Of a stretch of 10,612 bases of DNA, positions 1 to 9,350 are shown piece after piece (position 1 is the stretch's first letter; each line of letters starts with the position of its first letter). The stretch is from Clarireedia homoeocarpa (Eukaryota; Ascomycota; Leotiomycetes; Helotiales; Rutstroemiaceae). The notes under the pieces are model-generated. The model made no database searches, was not told the DNA's origin, and saw nothing but the letters and a program-made list of their open reading frames with translations. The translations under genes were made by a program, and so were the position numbers. The DNA is taken from positions 19,785 through 30,396 of the forward strand of contig LNKV01000162.1 of the NCBI GenBank assembly GCA_001465935.1. Reading direction: 5' to 3'.

Positions 1-1640
1 TCTTAAATTTATTTAAAACTAGTTTTATTCTATTAAATATATTAAAGTTATTAATAAAAATATTATATAATACTATTTTAAATTATAATTTATCTTTTTA
101 AATAATCTGGAAATTAATAATCTTTTCTTAAATTACTAACTTTTTAATTAAAAAATTAGTAATATAAAAAGTTATAATAATTATAATTAAATTCTTTTTA
201 TTAGTTATAATCGAAATAATTAAAATAATAAGTTTTTTAATATCTTTTAATTTAAAAGCTTTATTAAATATATTATAAAATTATAATAAAGAAATAACTT
301 TATATTAGTTCTAAATTAAAATTAACTAATTAGTTACTTTTTTAGTTTTCTTAATAAACTTTTTAGTTTTTATAATAATTTATAATTAGTTAATATTAGT
401 AATAATTATTAAAGTAAAAGTTAGTTTAATATTAATATTAATTTTAATATTAAACTTAGTATTAAATAAAATAATTAGTTTAATATTTGATTTTTCAATA
501 TTAAAGAATTTAATTATAATTTAAACTATTTTAGTTATATTAATATTAATATTAATTTTAGTTTTAATATATCTAATTATATATTCTAAGTTATTAATTT
601 AACTTATTAGTAATTAACTAGTCTTTTTAATTTAATTAAATTTAATATATTCTTAAAAGATTTCGATTAAATTTAAAATATTAATTTATTTTTTTCTAGA
701 TTTAATTAATAAGAGAACTTTAATTAATAAGTTATAGATTTATAAGATTTTAATATTAGTAAAGTTACTAATAAATTTAATAAAGATTCTCGGATTTTTA
801 TTAATCTAATTAACTAGAGAAAAGAAGTTAATTTATTTAGATAATTAAAGTAGAATTTTATTTATAATAGATTTAAAAAGAGAGTTTATATTTAAATTAT
901 TTGAAAGACTAGATATATTAATTTAAAAGTTAAATTTATAAATAATTAATAAAGTCGGTAATATAGTAATATTTATAATTAGAACTAGAGAATTAAACTT
1001 AATAATAATTAAGATAACTAAAATAATTAAAAAAAATTAGTTTTTAAATTCTAAGTATTTTAATTAATTAATATTAAAAGACTTTTTATTTTAAATAATA
1101 TTAATATCTCTTTTTTTAAAAAGTATATTAATCTCGAAAAAACTTTATTAAATAAGTTTATAATTTAATTATTCTTTAATATCCTTTTATTAAATTTAAA
1201 ATAATATTTTTAATTTAATATTATAACTTAATATTATTAAAGTAAATAATCGATTTTTAATAATATAAAGTAACTTTATAATAATAATAATATCTTAAGA
1301 ACTAAAAGTTATACTAAAGTGATTTTTAATTTAATAGATTTATAAAAATTAATATATTTAAAAGTAATATTTTTTATATATTTTTTAATAGATTTTTAAA
1401 TATTTTTAATTATTTTTATATTTTTAAAAAATTAATAAAAAATCGCGATATAAAGTAAAAACTTTATTTTTCGATATTAATAATAATAACTTAATAGTAT
1501 TAGATTGTATAATAAAACTAATTACTTTATTTAAATTATTATTTTATAATTAATTGTTATAGTAAAAGATCCGATCGTTTTCAATAATTATATATATTTT
1601 TTTAAATTTTAGAAATTCCTATAATTCTTTAATAACTTAT
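1..1640 (+). mobile_element. Repeat copy A, least mutated copy, truncated by window start
   Basis: Positions 33-1625 match the reverse complement of about 8995-10612 (copy C). From 33 to about 504 the pairing is gap-free with i+j=10645. In 85-144 against 10501-10560 there are 49 of 60 identities and all 11 mismatches are transitions; in 445-504 against 10141-10200 there are 55 of 60. Positions 1 to about 982 also match copy B from about 6131 to 7105 in direct orientation, for example 786-832 against about 6895-6940. A keeps more C and G than B or C; the stretch 781-840 has about 20% G+C. Both strands are full of stop codons. The minus strand between about 1600 and 700 has one frame with somewhat fewer stops and many TTA codons, but I do not recognise a protein and assign no function or coding strand. 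The right edge is blurred at about 1630-1650, where reversed copy D begins. Probably a transposon fragment; class unknown. Confidence 0.85.
132..163. repeat. Conserved 32-nt palindrome, copy A
   Basis: Two 16-nt arms meet at a central TTAATTAA; one arm pair is mismatched, and that mismatch is explained by a single G-to-A or C-to-T change. The same palindrome sits at the homologous place in the other three copies (1663-1694, 6263-6294, 10482-10513), so it was present in the ancestral repeat and is not a chance product of AT-richness. Role unknown; it could be a transposase-binding site, a former hairpin or part of a decayed coding region. Confidence 0.7.
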
Positions 1641-1662
1641 AAATTATATTATAACTTTTTAT

Positions 1663-1694
1663 ATTACTAATTTTTTAATTAAGAAACTAATAAT
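1663..1694. repeat. Conserved 32-nt palindrome, copy D
   Basis: Same centre (TTAATTAA) and arms as at 132-163, in the reversed copy. The arms differ from each other at a few positions, all of the C/T or G/A kind. Confidence 0.65.
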
Positions 1695-1953
1695 TTAAAA
1701 AAAGACTATTAATTTCTAGATTATTTAAAAAAATAAACTATAGTTTAAAATAATATTATATAATATCTTTACTAATAACTTTAATATATCTAATAAAATA
1801 AAATTAGTTTTAAATAAACTTAAGATTTTTAATAAAAGTTTAAAATTAAAATTTATTAAATTACTTTATTAATTTAATTTAGTTAATAACCGAGTAACTA
1901 AAAAAGTTAACTTAGTAATAATTTTATTTATAATTAGTGAAAAAGTAAATAAA

Positions 1954-1977
1954 TATATATATAACTATATATATATA
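1954..1977. repeat. Imperfect TA-repeat palindrome inside copy D
   Basis: Two short TA runs flank a central AACT-like core. It is simple-sequence in nature. The matching part of copy B (about 5950-6010) lacks the clean TA run, so this looks like local slippage or RIP convergence on TA rather than a conserved signal. Confidence 0.4.
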
Positions 1978-4104
1978 ATTAGAATTAATTACTAAATCGA
2001 GAAACTATTAATTATAATTAGATCTATTTAATATATTAAATACTTAGATTTTAGATATATAATATAATATTATAAAAAAAAGATTAAATATAATTTATAT
2101 AATAAACTATATAATACCTTTTAATATTATTATAATATTTATAATAAAAAAGATAAAAGTTATTTTTATTTAATATTTAAATATATTAATTACAAGCTAG
2201 TATATAATATTAATTTAAAGAATTATAAAATATATAAAATTACTTTTTTTATAATTTATATAAATTTAATATTATAATAAATTAATTAATAATTAATTTA
2301 TTAATTGTTAAATATATATAAAATTAAGTATATATAATATTATATATAATAAAGTATATTAAAAGTCTAACTTTAATTTTAAAGAAATAATAATAAATTA
2401 TTTTAAACTTTAGTTTTTAAATCTAATAATATTAAAGAAAAATATTAAATTAAATAAATTTAAATAAAAATATTAAATTGATATTAAATAAAATAAACTA
2501 CTTTAAATAATAATTTCACGATATTAAAAAAATATTAATAATAATTTAATAAAAGTAATTTAAAAGTTATATAATTAAATTAAATAATATTTTTAAATAA
2601 TAATTTTTATTTCTTTAATAAATTCTAAACTAATTTCAATTTCAAGAATAATATCTAAAAGTAATTATAAGTTAAAATAATATATATTAAATTTATCTTT
2701 AAATTTTAATTAAAGTTTAATAAATAGTTAATATATTAATAAAAAAATATTTAAAAATCTCTTTTTTATTATATTTATATTTATTATTATTTATTAAATT
2801 AAGTTAATATATATAAACTTTAATATAATTATAATCTAATTTTAATTAATAAAAGATATTAATAATAATTTATTTTATATTAAAGAGAATCGAGATTTTA
2901 GATTTAAAAACTAATTTATATTTTAATATATAATTAATTTTAAATTCTTTATTATATCTCGATTTAATAATTTCTTTTAATATTAATTTCTATTTTTAAT
3001 TTTTAATATATTTAATATTAGTTTCTAAATAAATAAAACTAATTTTAAAAGAAATTAATTTTAATTTAATATTAACTTTCTTTTTAATTATTTAATTATA
3101 AATATTATATATATATATTAGTTATTTTTAATTAAAATTATTATTTAATAATTTTAATAATTTTAATCTAATTTAATTATTATTATAAATTATTTATTTT
3201 TAATTAAACTAAATTAACTAATTAATTAATTTAATTATTTATATAATTTCTTTTAATTTTTTATTATAAACTAATTAATTTAAACTAATATTTTATTTAT
3301 ATATTTTAATTGGTTTTTAATTTAAATTTATTAAAACTAGATTAATTCTAATATTATTTTTAACTAATATTTATAATTTATTTATATAAAAGAAATATTA
3401 ATTAAATATTAATATTAATATTAACTTTTAATAACTTTTTACTTTATTCTCTTTTAAAAATAAGTTAATTTAAATCGAAAATAAATTAATTTTATTTTAA
3501 AAAAGAATTTAAAAGATTAAATTAATTAATAAATATATTAATTATTTAATCTAATCGATTTAATTTAGTTTATTAATTAGTTTTAATCTCGATTTTAATT
3601 TTAATTTATTTAAATTTATAATTAAATTAGAAGTAAGTTTTTAATTAAACTTTTAATAATTTGATTTCTAATAATATTATTTTAAAAAACTCTTTTAAAA
3701 TAATTTAAAAGATTAAAAAATATATTAATAATTAATATTAATAAATCTAATATTAAAAAATATTAAATTAGTTTTAATATTTATTAATATTAATAAACTA
3801 GTTTTAAAAACTTTTAAAATTTTTTAAAAAACTAAGTTTTATAAAAATCGAAATTAGTTTTTAAAGTTTATTTATTCTTTATATTAAATCGAGGAGTTAT
3901 AATTTAAAATACTAATAATATAAATAATATAAAGTTAATAAAATATAAAAGAAATAAATCTAATTTAAATATTAATTAATTAATTAATTTAAAAAAAACT
4001 AATTTAATTTAATTAATCTAAATTAAAATATAATTTTTAAAAGTTAATATATTATTAAATTATATTCTAAGTTATTTAATGAGTTTAAAAAGATATATAA
4101 TTTA

Positions 4105-4140
4105 ATTAATAATTAATTTATTTAAAAAAAATTAATTTAG
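4105..4140. repeat. Centre of the large inverted repeat (head-to-head junction)
   Basis: Reading outward from about 4123 in both directions gives matching sequence: the reverse complement of about 4060-4115 resembles about 4128-4180, including a TTAGAATATA-like block against TTCTAAATATA. At most about 10-20 bases separate the arms. The centre is AT-only (AAATTAAT and A-run motifs), so the exact axis cannot be placed by eye. Inference: either two elements joined at their starts, or an inverted duplication that later diverged. Confidence 0.6.
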
Positions 4141-6262
4141 TTTTTTTATATTAAATAAATATTATTCGCGATTCTAAATATATAAAATTTATTAATTTCT
4201 TTTTTTAAAATTTAATAGTTTTTTTTAAAACTAGTTAAACTAATTATTAATATTATATTATTTATATATAATTAAATTAAATAATTAATAATCGGGAAAA
4301 GATTTCTAATATAAATTAAAAATAAAATTAAACTAATTAAATTACTTTAAAATATTCTAATATTAATTAATTAAAAAAGTTTAATTTAATTATTAAATAT
4401 TAATTAAAATTATTTAGTTTTTAAAAAAAAACTAATTTAAATAATTAAATTAATTAATAGTTTTAAGGTTTTAAAATTTCTAATAATCGATTTTTAGATA
4501 TATAATCGAAAGTCTCTGTAATATTAAAAAGAAAAACTAATAATTTTTAATTAATTATATAATTCTCTTAAATTTTAATTATTAAAAGTAACTTAATATT
4601 AATTATAAACTTTTTAAATTTACTTCTAATTTAAAAATTATATAATAAACTAGTAATTTTAATTAAATAATTTAATTTTTTAATTAATATCTTTTTATTA
4701 ATCTTTTTTAAATAATTAAAAAATAATATTATTTTATAAATTTTCGAAATTAAATAATTAAGTTTTTTTAACTTTTTAAATATTATATTAATTAATAAAC
4801 TTTTTAATTTAAAAATAATTTTAATTTTCTTTAAACTTTTAATATCGATTTTCTTAAATATTTAAATTTAAAAGTTTATTAAAATTTAGTTTTTAATTTA
4901 AACTTTATTTTTAAAATCGTATTAACTAATATTAATTTAATTAATTAAATAAATTCTAAATTAATAATCTTTACAAATTCAAAATTTAATATTTCTAAAT
5001 TTCAATTAATTCTTTTAAACTTTAAAAAGTTTTAATTAAAAATTAGATTTTTATTAATTAGATTAATTAAAATAGTTTTAAATAATTTTTAATTAGTTTT
5101 CTTAATATTAAAAAATTAAAATAAATTCGAATAATTTTAAATTAAATTTAGATTTTTAATTATAAATAAAATAAATAAATAATTTAAATCTAAATTATTT
5201 AATATTTATTAATTATTAATATACTTTATTATTAATAAAATAATAAATATTAGATTTAAAATTAATAAATTAAAGTTTCGAAAAAAAAATTTAATTTTAA
5301 AATTATTTAAAAGTTTAAAGTTATTATCTTTAATTTAATTAACTAATTAGAAACTAAGTTAAATATTAATTATATTAAAATTTTATTAAAAATAATAAAT
5401 ATTAAAATCTTTTAATATAAATAAATTAATTAAAATAGTTTTTAAAAATAAATTTCTTTTAATTATTTTAACTTTTTTACTTTCGATTTAATTAATTTTA
5501 TTATAAATATTAATTATTTTAAATATATTAATTTCTTAATTTAATTTAATTATTAATATAATATTAGTTTTAAGAATTTTTAAAATATAAATAAAAATTT
5601 AAGATTTATAATTATAAATTAAAATTAAAAATTAATATAAGTTAATATAAATTATTAATAAATCGATTTTTAATTTAATTATAATATTTAAATATTTTAA
5701 TTATTTATAAACTTAAATTAAACTTTTTTATAACTTTATATATTTTATATAATTTTAAATTATTAAAATAATTTTTAGAGTAATTAATATATTTTAAAAT
5801 TAAATATAAATAAATTTTCTTTTAAATATTATAAATATTATAAGAATATTAAAAGATTATATAAAGTTTAATATATAAATTATATTTAATTTACTTTTAA
5901 TAAAATTAAATTATATATTTAAAATCTTATTAATAAAAATATTAAATTGATTTAGTAATTAAAATTAATTTTTTTAATTTTAATTAATATTTTAATAATA
6001 TAAACTCGATCTTTAATATATTAATTAATTTTTTTATTAGTTTTAAATAAAATTATAATTAATTTAATTAATTTTAAAAAATAATTAATAAAGAGTTTCA
6101 ATTAATTTAAAATTTAAAAAATTATTAAAAGTTTTTAGTTTTTTTAAAATTAGTTTTATTTTATTTAATATATTAAAGTTTAAAATAGATATTTTATATA
6201 ATATTATTTTAAATTAAAACTTGATTTTTTAAATTATTTTAAAATTAATTAAATTTTTCTAA

Positions 6263-6294
6263 ATATCAAGTTTCTTAATTAAAAAGTTAATTAT
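6263..6294. repeat. Conserved 32-nt palindrome, copy B
   Basis: Aligns without gaps to 132-163 of copy A (offset 6131). The TTAATTAA centre is intact; the outer arms are degraded. Confidence 0.6.
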
Positions 6295-6303
6295 ATAAAA
6301 AGA

Positions 6304-6321
6304 AATAATAATAATAATAAA
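6304..6321. repeat. (AAT)n microsatellite
   Basis: About six AAT units. This length change explains the jump in the A-to-B alignment offset from 6131 to 6140, so it is slippage within copy B. Confidence 0.8.
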
Positions 6322-6532
6322 GTTTTTCTTTATTAAAATATTAATAATAATCGAAATAATTAGTTTTTTAATTTTTTTAATTTTAAAAACTTTATTAATT
6401 AAATTATAAATAATAAAAGTCGAGAAAAGTTTAATAATATTTTAAATTAAAATTAATTAATTTAAAAATTTAACTTTAATTTATTTAAATTTAATTATTA
6501 TTTTCTATTTATTATTAATCTTTTAAATCTTT

Positions 6533-6552
6533 ATAATAATAATAATAATAAA
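6533..6552. repeat. (ATA)n microsatellite
   Basis: About six ATA units ending in an A run, inside copy B. Simple slippage is likely. Confidence 0.75.
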
Positions 6553-7099
6553 AAAGATTAAATTAGATTTTAAATGATTTTAATAATTTTTTAAATTAAT
6601 AAAGTTATTAAAAGATATTAAATTATTATAAATTAAATTATTAGAAATTTTAAAAGTTTTAATTAAAACTTTGATTTTTTAAATTATATATTTAAAGTTA
6701 TTAATTTAAAAAACTAATAAGTTAATTATTTTTTAAACTTTATTTAATTTAATATAATTCTTAAATATTTTAATAAAATTTAATAAAAGAGATTATTTAT
6801 TATAAAAATTAATAATTATATAAATTTTAATTAAAAAATTATAAATTTCGAGAATTAATAAATTAATTAAATTAATATTAATAGATTATTTAATTTTTAG
6901 ATTTTTATTAATTTAATTAATTAGAGAAAAAAATTAATTCTTTTAAATAAATAAATAAAAATATTATTAGTTTTAATAAAAATATTTTAAATAGATTTAT
7001 TTAGAAAATCTAAATTTAAAATATTAGAAAGATTAAATAAATTAATTTATAAATTAAAATAATAAGTAATTAATAATAATAATAAAATAATAATATTTA

Positions 7100-7110
7100 T
7101 AATTATATTA
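7100..7110. other. Internal deletion junction in copy B
   Basis: Left of the junction the sequence follows copy A up to about 981 (ATATTTATAATTA at 969-981 and at 7093-7105). Right of it, 7107-7135 equals the reverse complement of copy C 8937-8965. The missing part corresponds to about 8966-9650 of C, roughly 0.65-0.7 kb. Both A and C retain this part, so loss in B is simpler than two gains. An AATTA-like stretch on both sides could be microhomology, but in such AT-rich DNA that is weak evidence. Confidence 0.7.
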
Positions 7111-7279
7111 ATATATAACTTTATTTAATAGATTATTCTATTTAAATATATTATTTTATATTATATTATAATATTAATATTAAATTATTAAATAATCAAT
7201 AATTAATAATAGAATTTCTTTTAAAAGAATCTAGAATCTAACTTATAATCTAAATAATTAAAACTTATAATAAATTAAA

Positions 7280-7290
7280 TCGCCGGCAAG
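7280..7290. other. G+C-rich islet containing GCCGGC
   Basis: The run TCGCCGGCAAG has eight G or C in eleven bases, unique in this window, and contains the perfect 6-nt palindrome GCCGGC at 7282-7287. It keeps a CA step and a GC step that are almost absent elsewhere. It is directly followed by a TA-rich run (7291-7321). It may mark the edge of the spacer or an inserted element. Confidence 0.6.
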
Positions 7291-7321
7291 TTATATATAT
7301 ATATAATATACTATATATAAC
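7291..7321. repeat. TA-rich simple repeat
   Basis: Alternating TA with short interruptions (ATAATATACTATATATAAC), next to the G+C-rich islet. It resembles TATA-box-like DNA, but in this background that carries no weight as a promoter call. Confidence 0.5.
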
Positions 7322-7497
7322 TCTGTTTTATAAAATAGTTAGTTAACTTATTTATATTAATAATAATATTAAGTATTATTAATTAACTCTATTTGAAAAA
7401 GATATAATAATTTAATATATATTTAATCTTAATATAAAAAGGTTTTCTTTAATTCTTATTATTATTACTAATATAATTAATTATATCTTTATTATAA

Positions 7498-8750
7498 AGA
7501 GAGAAAGATATATTAGAAAATACTAAGTTTAATAATTCGTAAAGTAATATATAGAGTTTAAAGTATATTATATATATATTTATAATTTCTAAAAAGTCTT
7601 TAATAAAGATCTTAAGTTTATAACTAAGTAGTTTAGATTATATAGAAATATATAAAAAGAATATAAGATTATTAATATAAATATATAAAACTTCGATAAA
7701 ACAGATTTTATAATAAATATTATCTATTTTTATATAATAGTTATAAGAGTAGATTAATAAAGAAGAACTAAGAAGATTTAGTTTAATAATTGAAAATAAG
7801 TTATAATTATTATTATTATAAATATAATTAAGAAGATTATACTTTCTTATATACTAACTAAAAAGATAATTATATATAAACTTTAATTTAATATAATAAA
7901 CTAATTTAATAGATAGTTGATTAAACTTATAAATAATAATTAGATAAATAATAAAATTAGTATTAATTAGATTAAATACTTTAATTAGTATATTAAAGAT
8001 TATATATAAAAATAATAATAGTTATTTATTATTAATAGTTATAAAAGTTATAACTTAATTATATTTTAAAAATATTATTATAAAAATCAAATTAAAATTA
8101 TTTATTTACTTTTATATTTATTCTATTTAATATAATTTATAGATATTAGATTTTTTAATATCTTAAAAATAGTATATAGTCGCTAGTTTAAAAAGCTTAT
8201 AATAGTTAATATTATATATATTAATAAAACCGATTTCTTTATTATATTCTAATTTATTTTTAAAATAATAATTATAATTAAGAATATAAAAAGTAGATTT
8301 AAAAATATTAGATTAATTCTTTTTAATTCTAATCAAGTTATTTCTAAATTAGATATCTATATTTATATATTATTATCTACTTATAATTTATTACTATTAT
8401 AATTATCTTATACTTTTTATAATCTAAAGAAAGTAATAGTTTAAAGAGATTTTATTAAAAATCTAATTAGTTATTATTAAAGTAACTTTTTTATATTTAT
8501 TTTATAGTTATTTAAAACTCTTATAAAAGTAATTATAATTATAATTAATAAAGTAGTATTTTTATATATTAATAATAAACGATTATAATAATCTAATTAT
8601 AATTTAAATAAATATTATAAAGTTCTAAAGATCGAATTAAAGTAAAGAGAAAAGTATATAATAAAGAAAACTAGAAAAATAATAATTTATAAAGACTTTG
8701 ATATTATAATTTAAATTAATAATTACTTAGAAAGGAGAGGGACCGAAAAA
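7498..8750 (+). pseudogene. Possible decayed coding region, product unknown
   Basis: In the forward frame beginning at 7498, nearly all stops are TAA or TAG, which RIP makes from CAA, CAG or TGG; I noticed only one TGA (7918-7920). The least damaged part, 7753-7800, reads INKEELRRFSLIIENK, a plausible charged helix. Near 8600-8750 the downstream stretch again reads as lysine- and glutamate-rich. Methionine codons would mostly have become ATA, so no start can be chosen. I recognise no family: no catalytic triad, zinc knuckle or reverse-transcriptase motif is legible. TAA-rich AT DNA gives similar patterns by chance, so this is a weak call. Alternatives are non-coding spacer, or a transposon gene on either strand. 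Confidence 0.2.
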
Positions 8751-8752
8751 GA
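8729..8752 (+). other. Purine-rich, G+C-rich islet
   Basis: A 14-base purine run (8729-8742, AGAAAGGAGAGGGA) is followed by CC and a second purine run. It is the longest G-rich stretch in the window. A polypurine tract next to a retrotransposon LTR would look like this. However, no pair of LTRs is visible around it, and runs of G with no neighbouring T are poor RIP targets, so survival alone could explain it. Confidence 0.45.
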
Positions 8753-9330
8753 TAGTTTAAATTAATTATACTATAATATATATTAATAATCTGAATATAA
8801 TAAAAGAATTTATTTAAATTATTTTATAAACTTTACTTTAGTTACTTTTATATAGATTTATTTAATTTAAATAGTTATTATAGTTTATTTATTAATTATA
8901 ATATAAAAGAGATAAAAGTAATTTATTTAAATAAAATAATCTATTAAATAAAGTTATATATTAATTAAAATTAAAAAATTAGATTTAATAATAATTATAA
9001 TATAATAAATTTAAAATTTAAAAAAATATATATAATTATTAAAAATAATTTAATCTTTTTTAAATATAATTTATTATAAATTAATAAATTAAATAAAGTT
9101 ATTAATTTTATTATATAACTTAATATTATTAAAATATTATTATTAACTTTATTTTAATTAATTTTAAAATTAGATTACTAAATTTTCGAAAATTTTTAAA
9201 ATTATAAAAAATATTAAAAATAATTAAAAATTTATTAAAAATTAAATAAAAAATATTTCTTTTAATTATATTAACTTTTATAAATCTAATAAAATAATTA
9301 TTATTTTAATATAATATTTAGTTTTTAAAA

Positions 9331-9350
9331 TATTATTATTATTATTATTT
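9331..9350. repeat. (TAT)n microsatellite
   Basis: About six TAT units inside copy C. The homologous part of copy A (about 1279-1292) carries a shorter run of the complementary unit, so the run is ancestral to the family with later length change. Confidence 0.75.

Larger units (their letters stand above)
1640..4120 (-). mobile_element. Repeat copy D, left arm of the large inverted repeat
   Basis: Reverse-oriented copy of the family. Its outer end (1640-1825) matches the reverse complement of copy A 1-186 (i+j=1826) and matches copy C directly (offset 8819, 1683 to 10502). From there to the centre it matches copy B in inverted orientation. Anchors are 1663-1694 with 6263-6294, about 2101-2160 with about 5813-5870, 2225-2236 with 5737-5748, 2295-2305 with 5654-5663, 3044-3059 with 5005-5019, 3118-3124 with 4923-4929, 3475-3481 with 4741-4747, 3623-3636 with 4620-4633, and about 4050-4070 with about 4170-4195. 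The pairing sum drifts from 7957 to about 8250, so indels separate the arms. The copy stops at a point equivalent to position 186 of A, so everything beyond that is missing here. The outer part (1640-2500) keeps more C and G than the inner part. No intact reading frame. Confidence 0.75.
4125..7160 (+). mobile_element. Repeat copy B, right arm of the inverted repeat, internally deleted
   Basis: From about 4125 to 6300 this pairs with copy D in inverted orientation. From about 6131 to 7105 it matches copy A 1-982 directly: offset 6131 near position 40, 6140 at 211, where B has an expanded AAT run. Shared landmarks include the TCGAAATAAT block (211 and 6351) and the TTTTTATTAAT(C/T)TAATTAA block (near 795 and 6900). 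After 7105 the match jumps: 7107-7135 is identical over 29 bases to the reverse complement of 8937-8965 in copy C, with weaker similarity to about 7160 and possibly to 7250. B therefore lacks the part equivalent to A 982 to about 1640. It is more heavily mutated than A; sampled stretches fall to about 5-8% G+C, and C in CT, which A retains, is often T here. No intact reading frame. Confidence 0.8.
7165..8930. other. Less-mutated spacer between converging copies B and C
   Basis: This stretch is not recognisably shared with the repeat family. It may overlap the family tails at its edges (7165-7250 and 8825-8930), where similarity is too weak to decide. About 11 of the roughly 42 residual CA/TG steps in the window fall here, a moderate enrichment. 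Sampled G+C is higher, about 18% in 7501-7560, though 8101-8160 is only about 7%. Known: RIP can leak from duplicated into adjacent single-copy DNA. Inference: host DNA or a single-copy element flanked by two repeats and hit by leakage, or an older element with fewer RIP cycles. Nothing in it allows a firm identification. Confidence 0.55.

Noticed and set aside
700..1640. Minus-strand reading frame rich in TTA codons as a reverse transcriptase or Gag remnant
   Set aside because: One frame has fewer stops, but no YXDD, DDE, CCHC or other family motif is legible, and AT-only DNA yields TTA/ATA-rich frames by chance.
1954..1977. TA runs here and at 7291-7321 as promoters, TATA boxes or replication origins
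   Set aside because: Such runs are expected everywhere in DNA this rich in TA. Nothing nearby (gene start, conserved element) supports a function.
2465..2480. Direct match to 5935-5950 (AAAATATTAAATTGAT) as a further repeat
   Set aside because: The similarity does not extend beyond about 20 bases and lies off the D/B inverted alignment; likely chance in low-complexity sequence.
4100..4150. A-runs at the inverted-repeat centre as a LINE poly(A) tail
   Set aside because: A runs of six to eight bases are common throughout the window, and no LINE coding motif is visible on either side.
7280..8752. Spacer as a transposon with terminal inverted repeats ending in the two G+C islets
   Set aside because: The two islets do not match each other in either orientation, and no target-site duplication could be distinguished from background.
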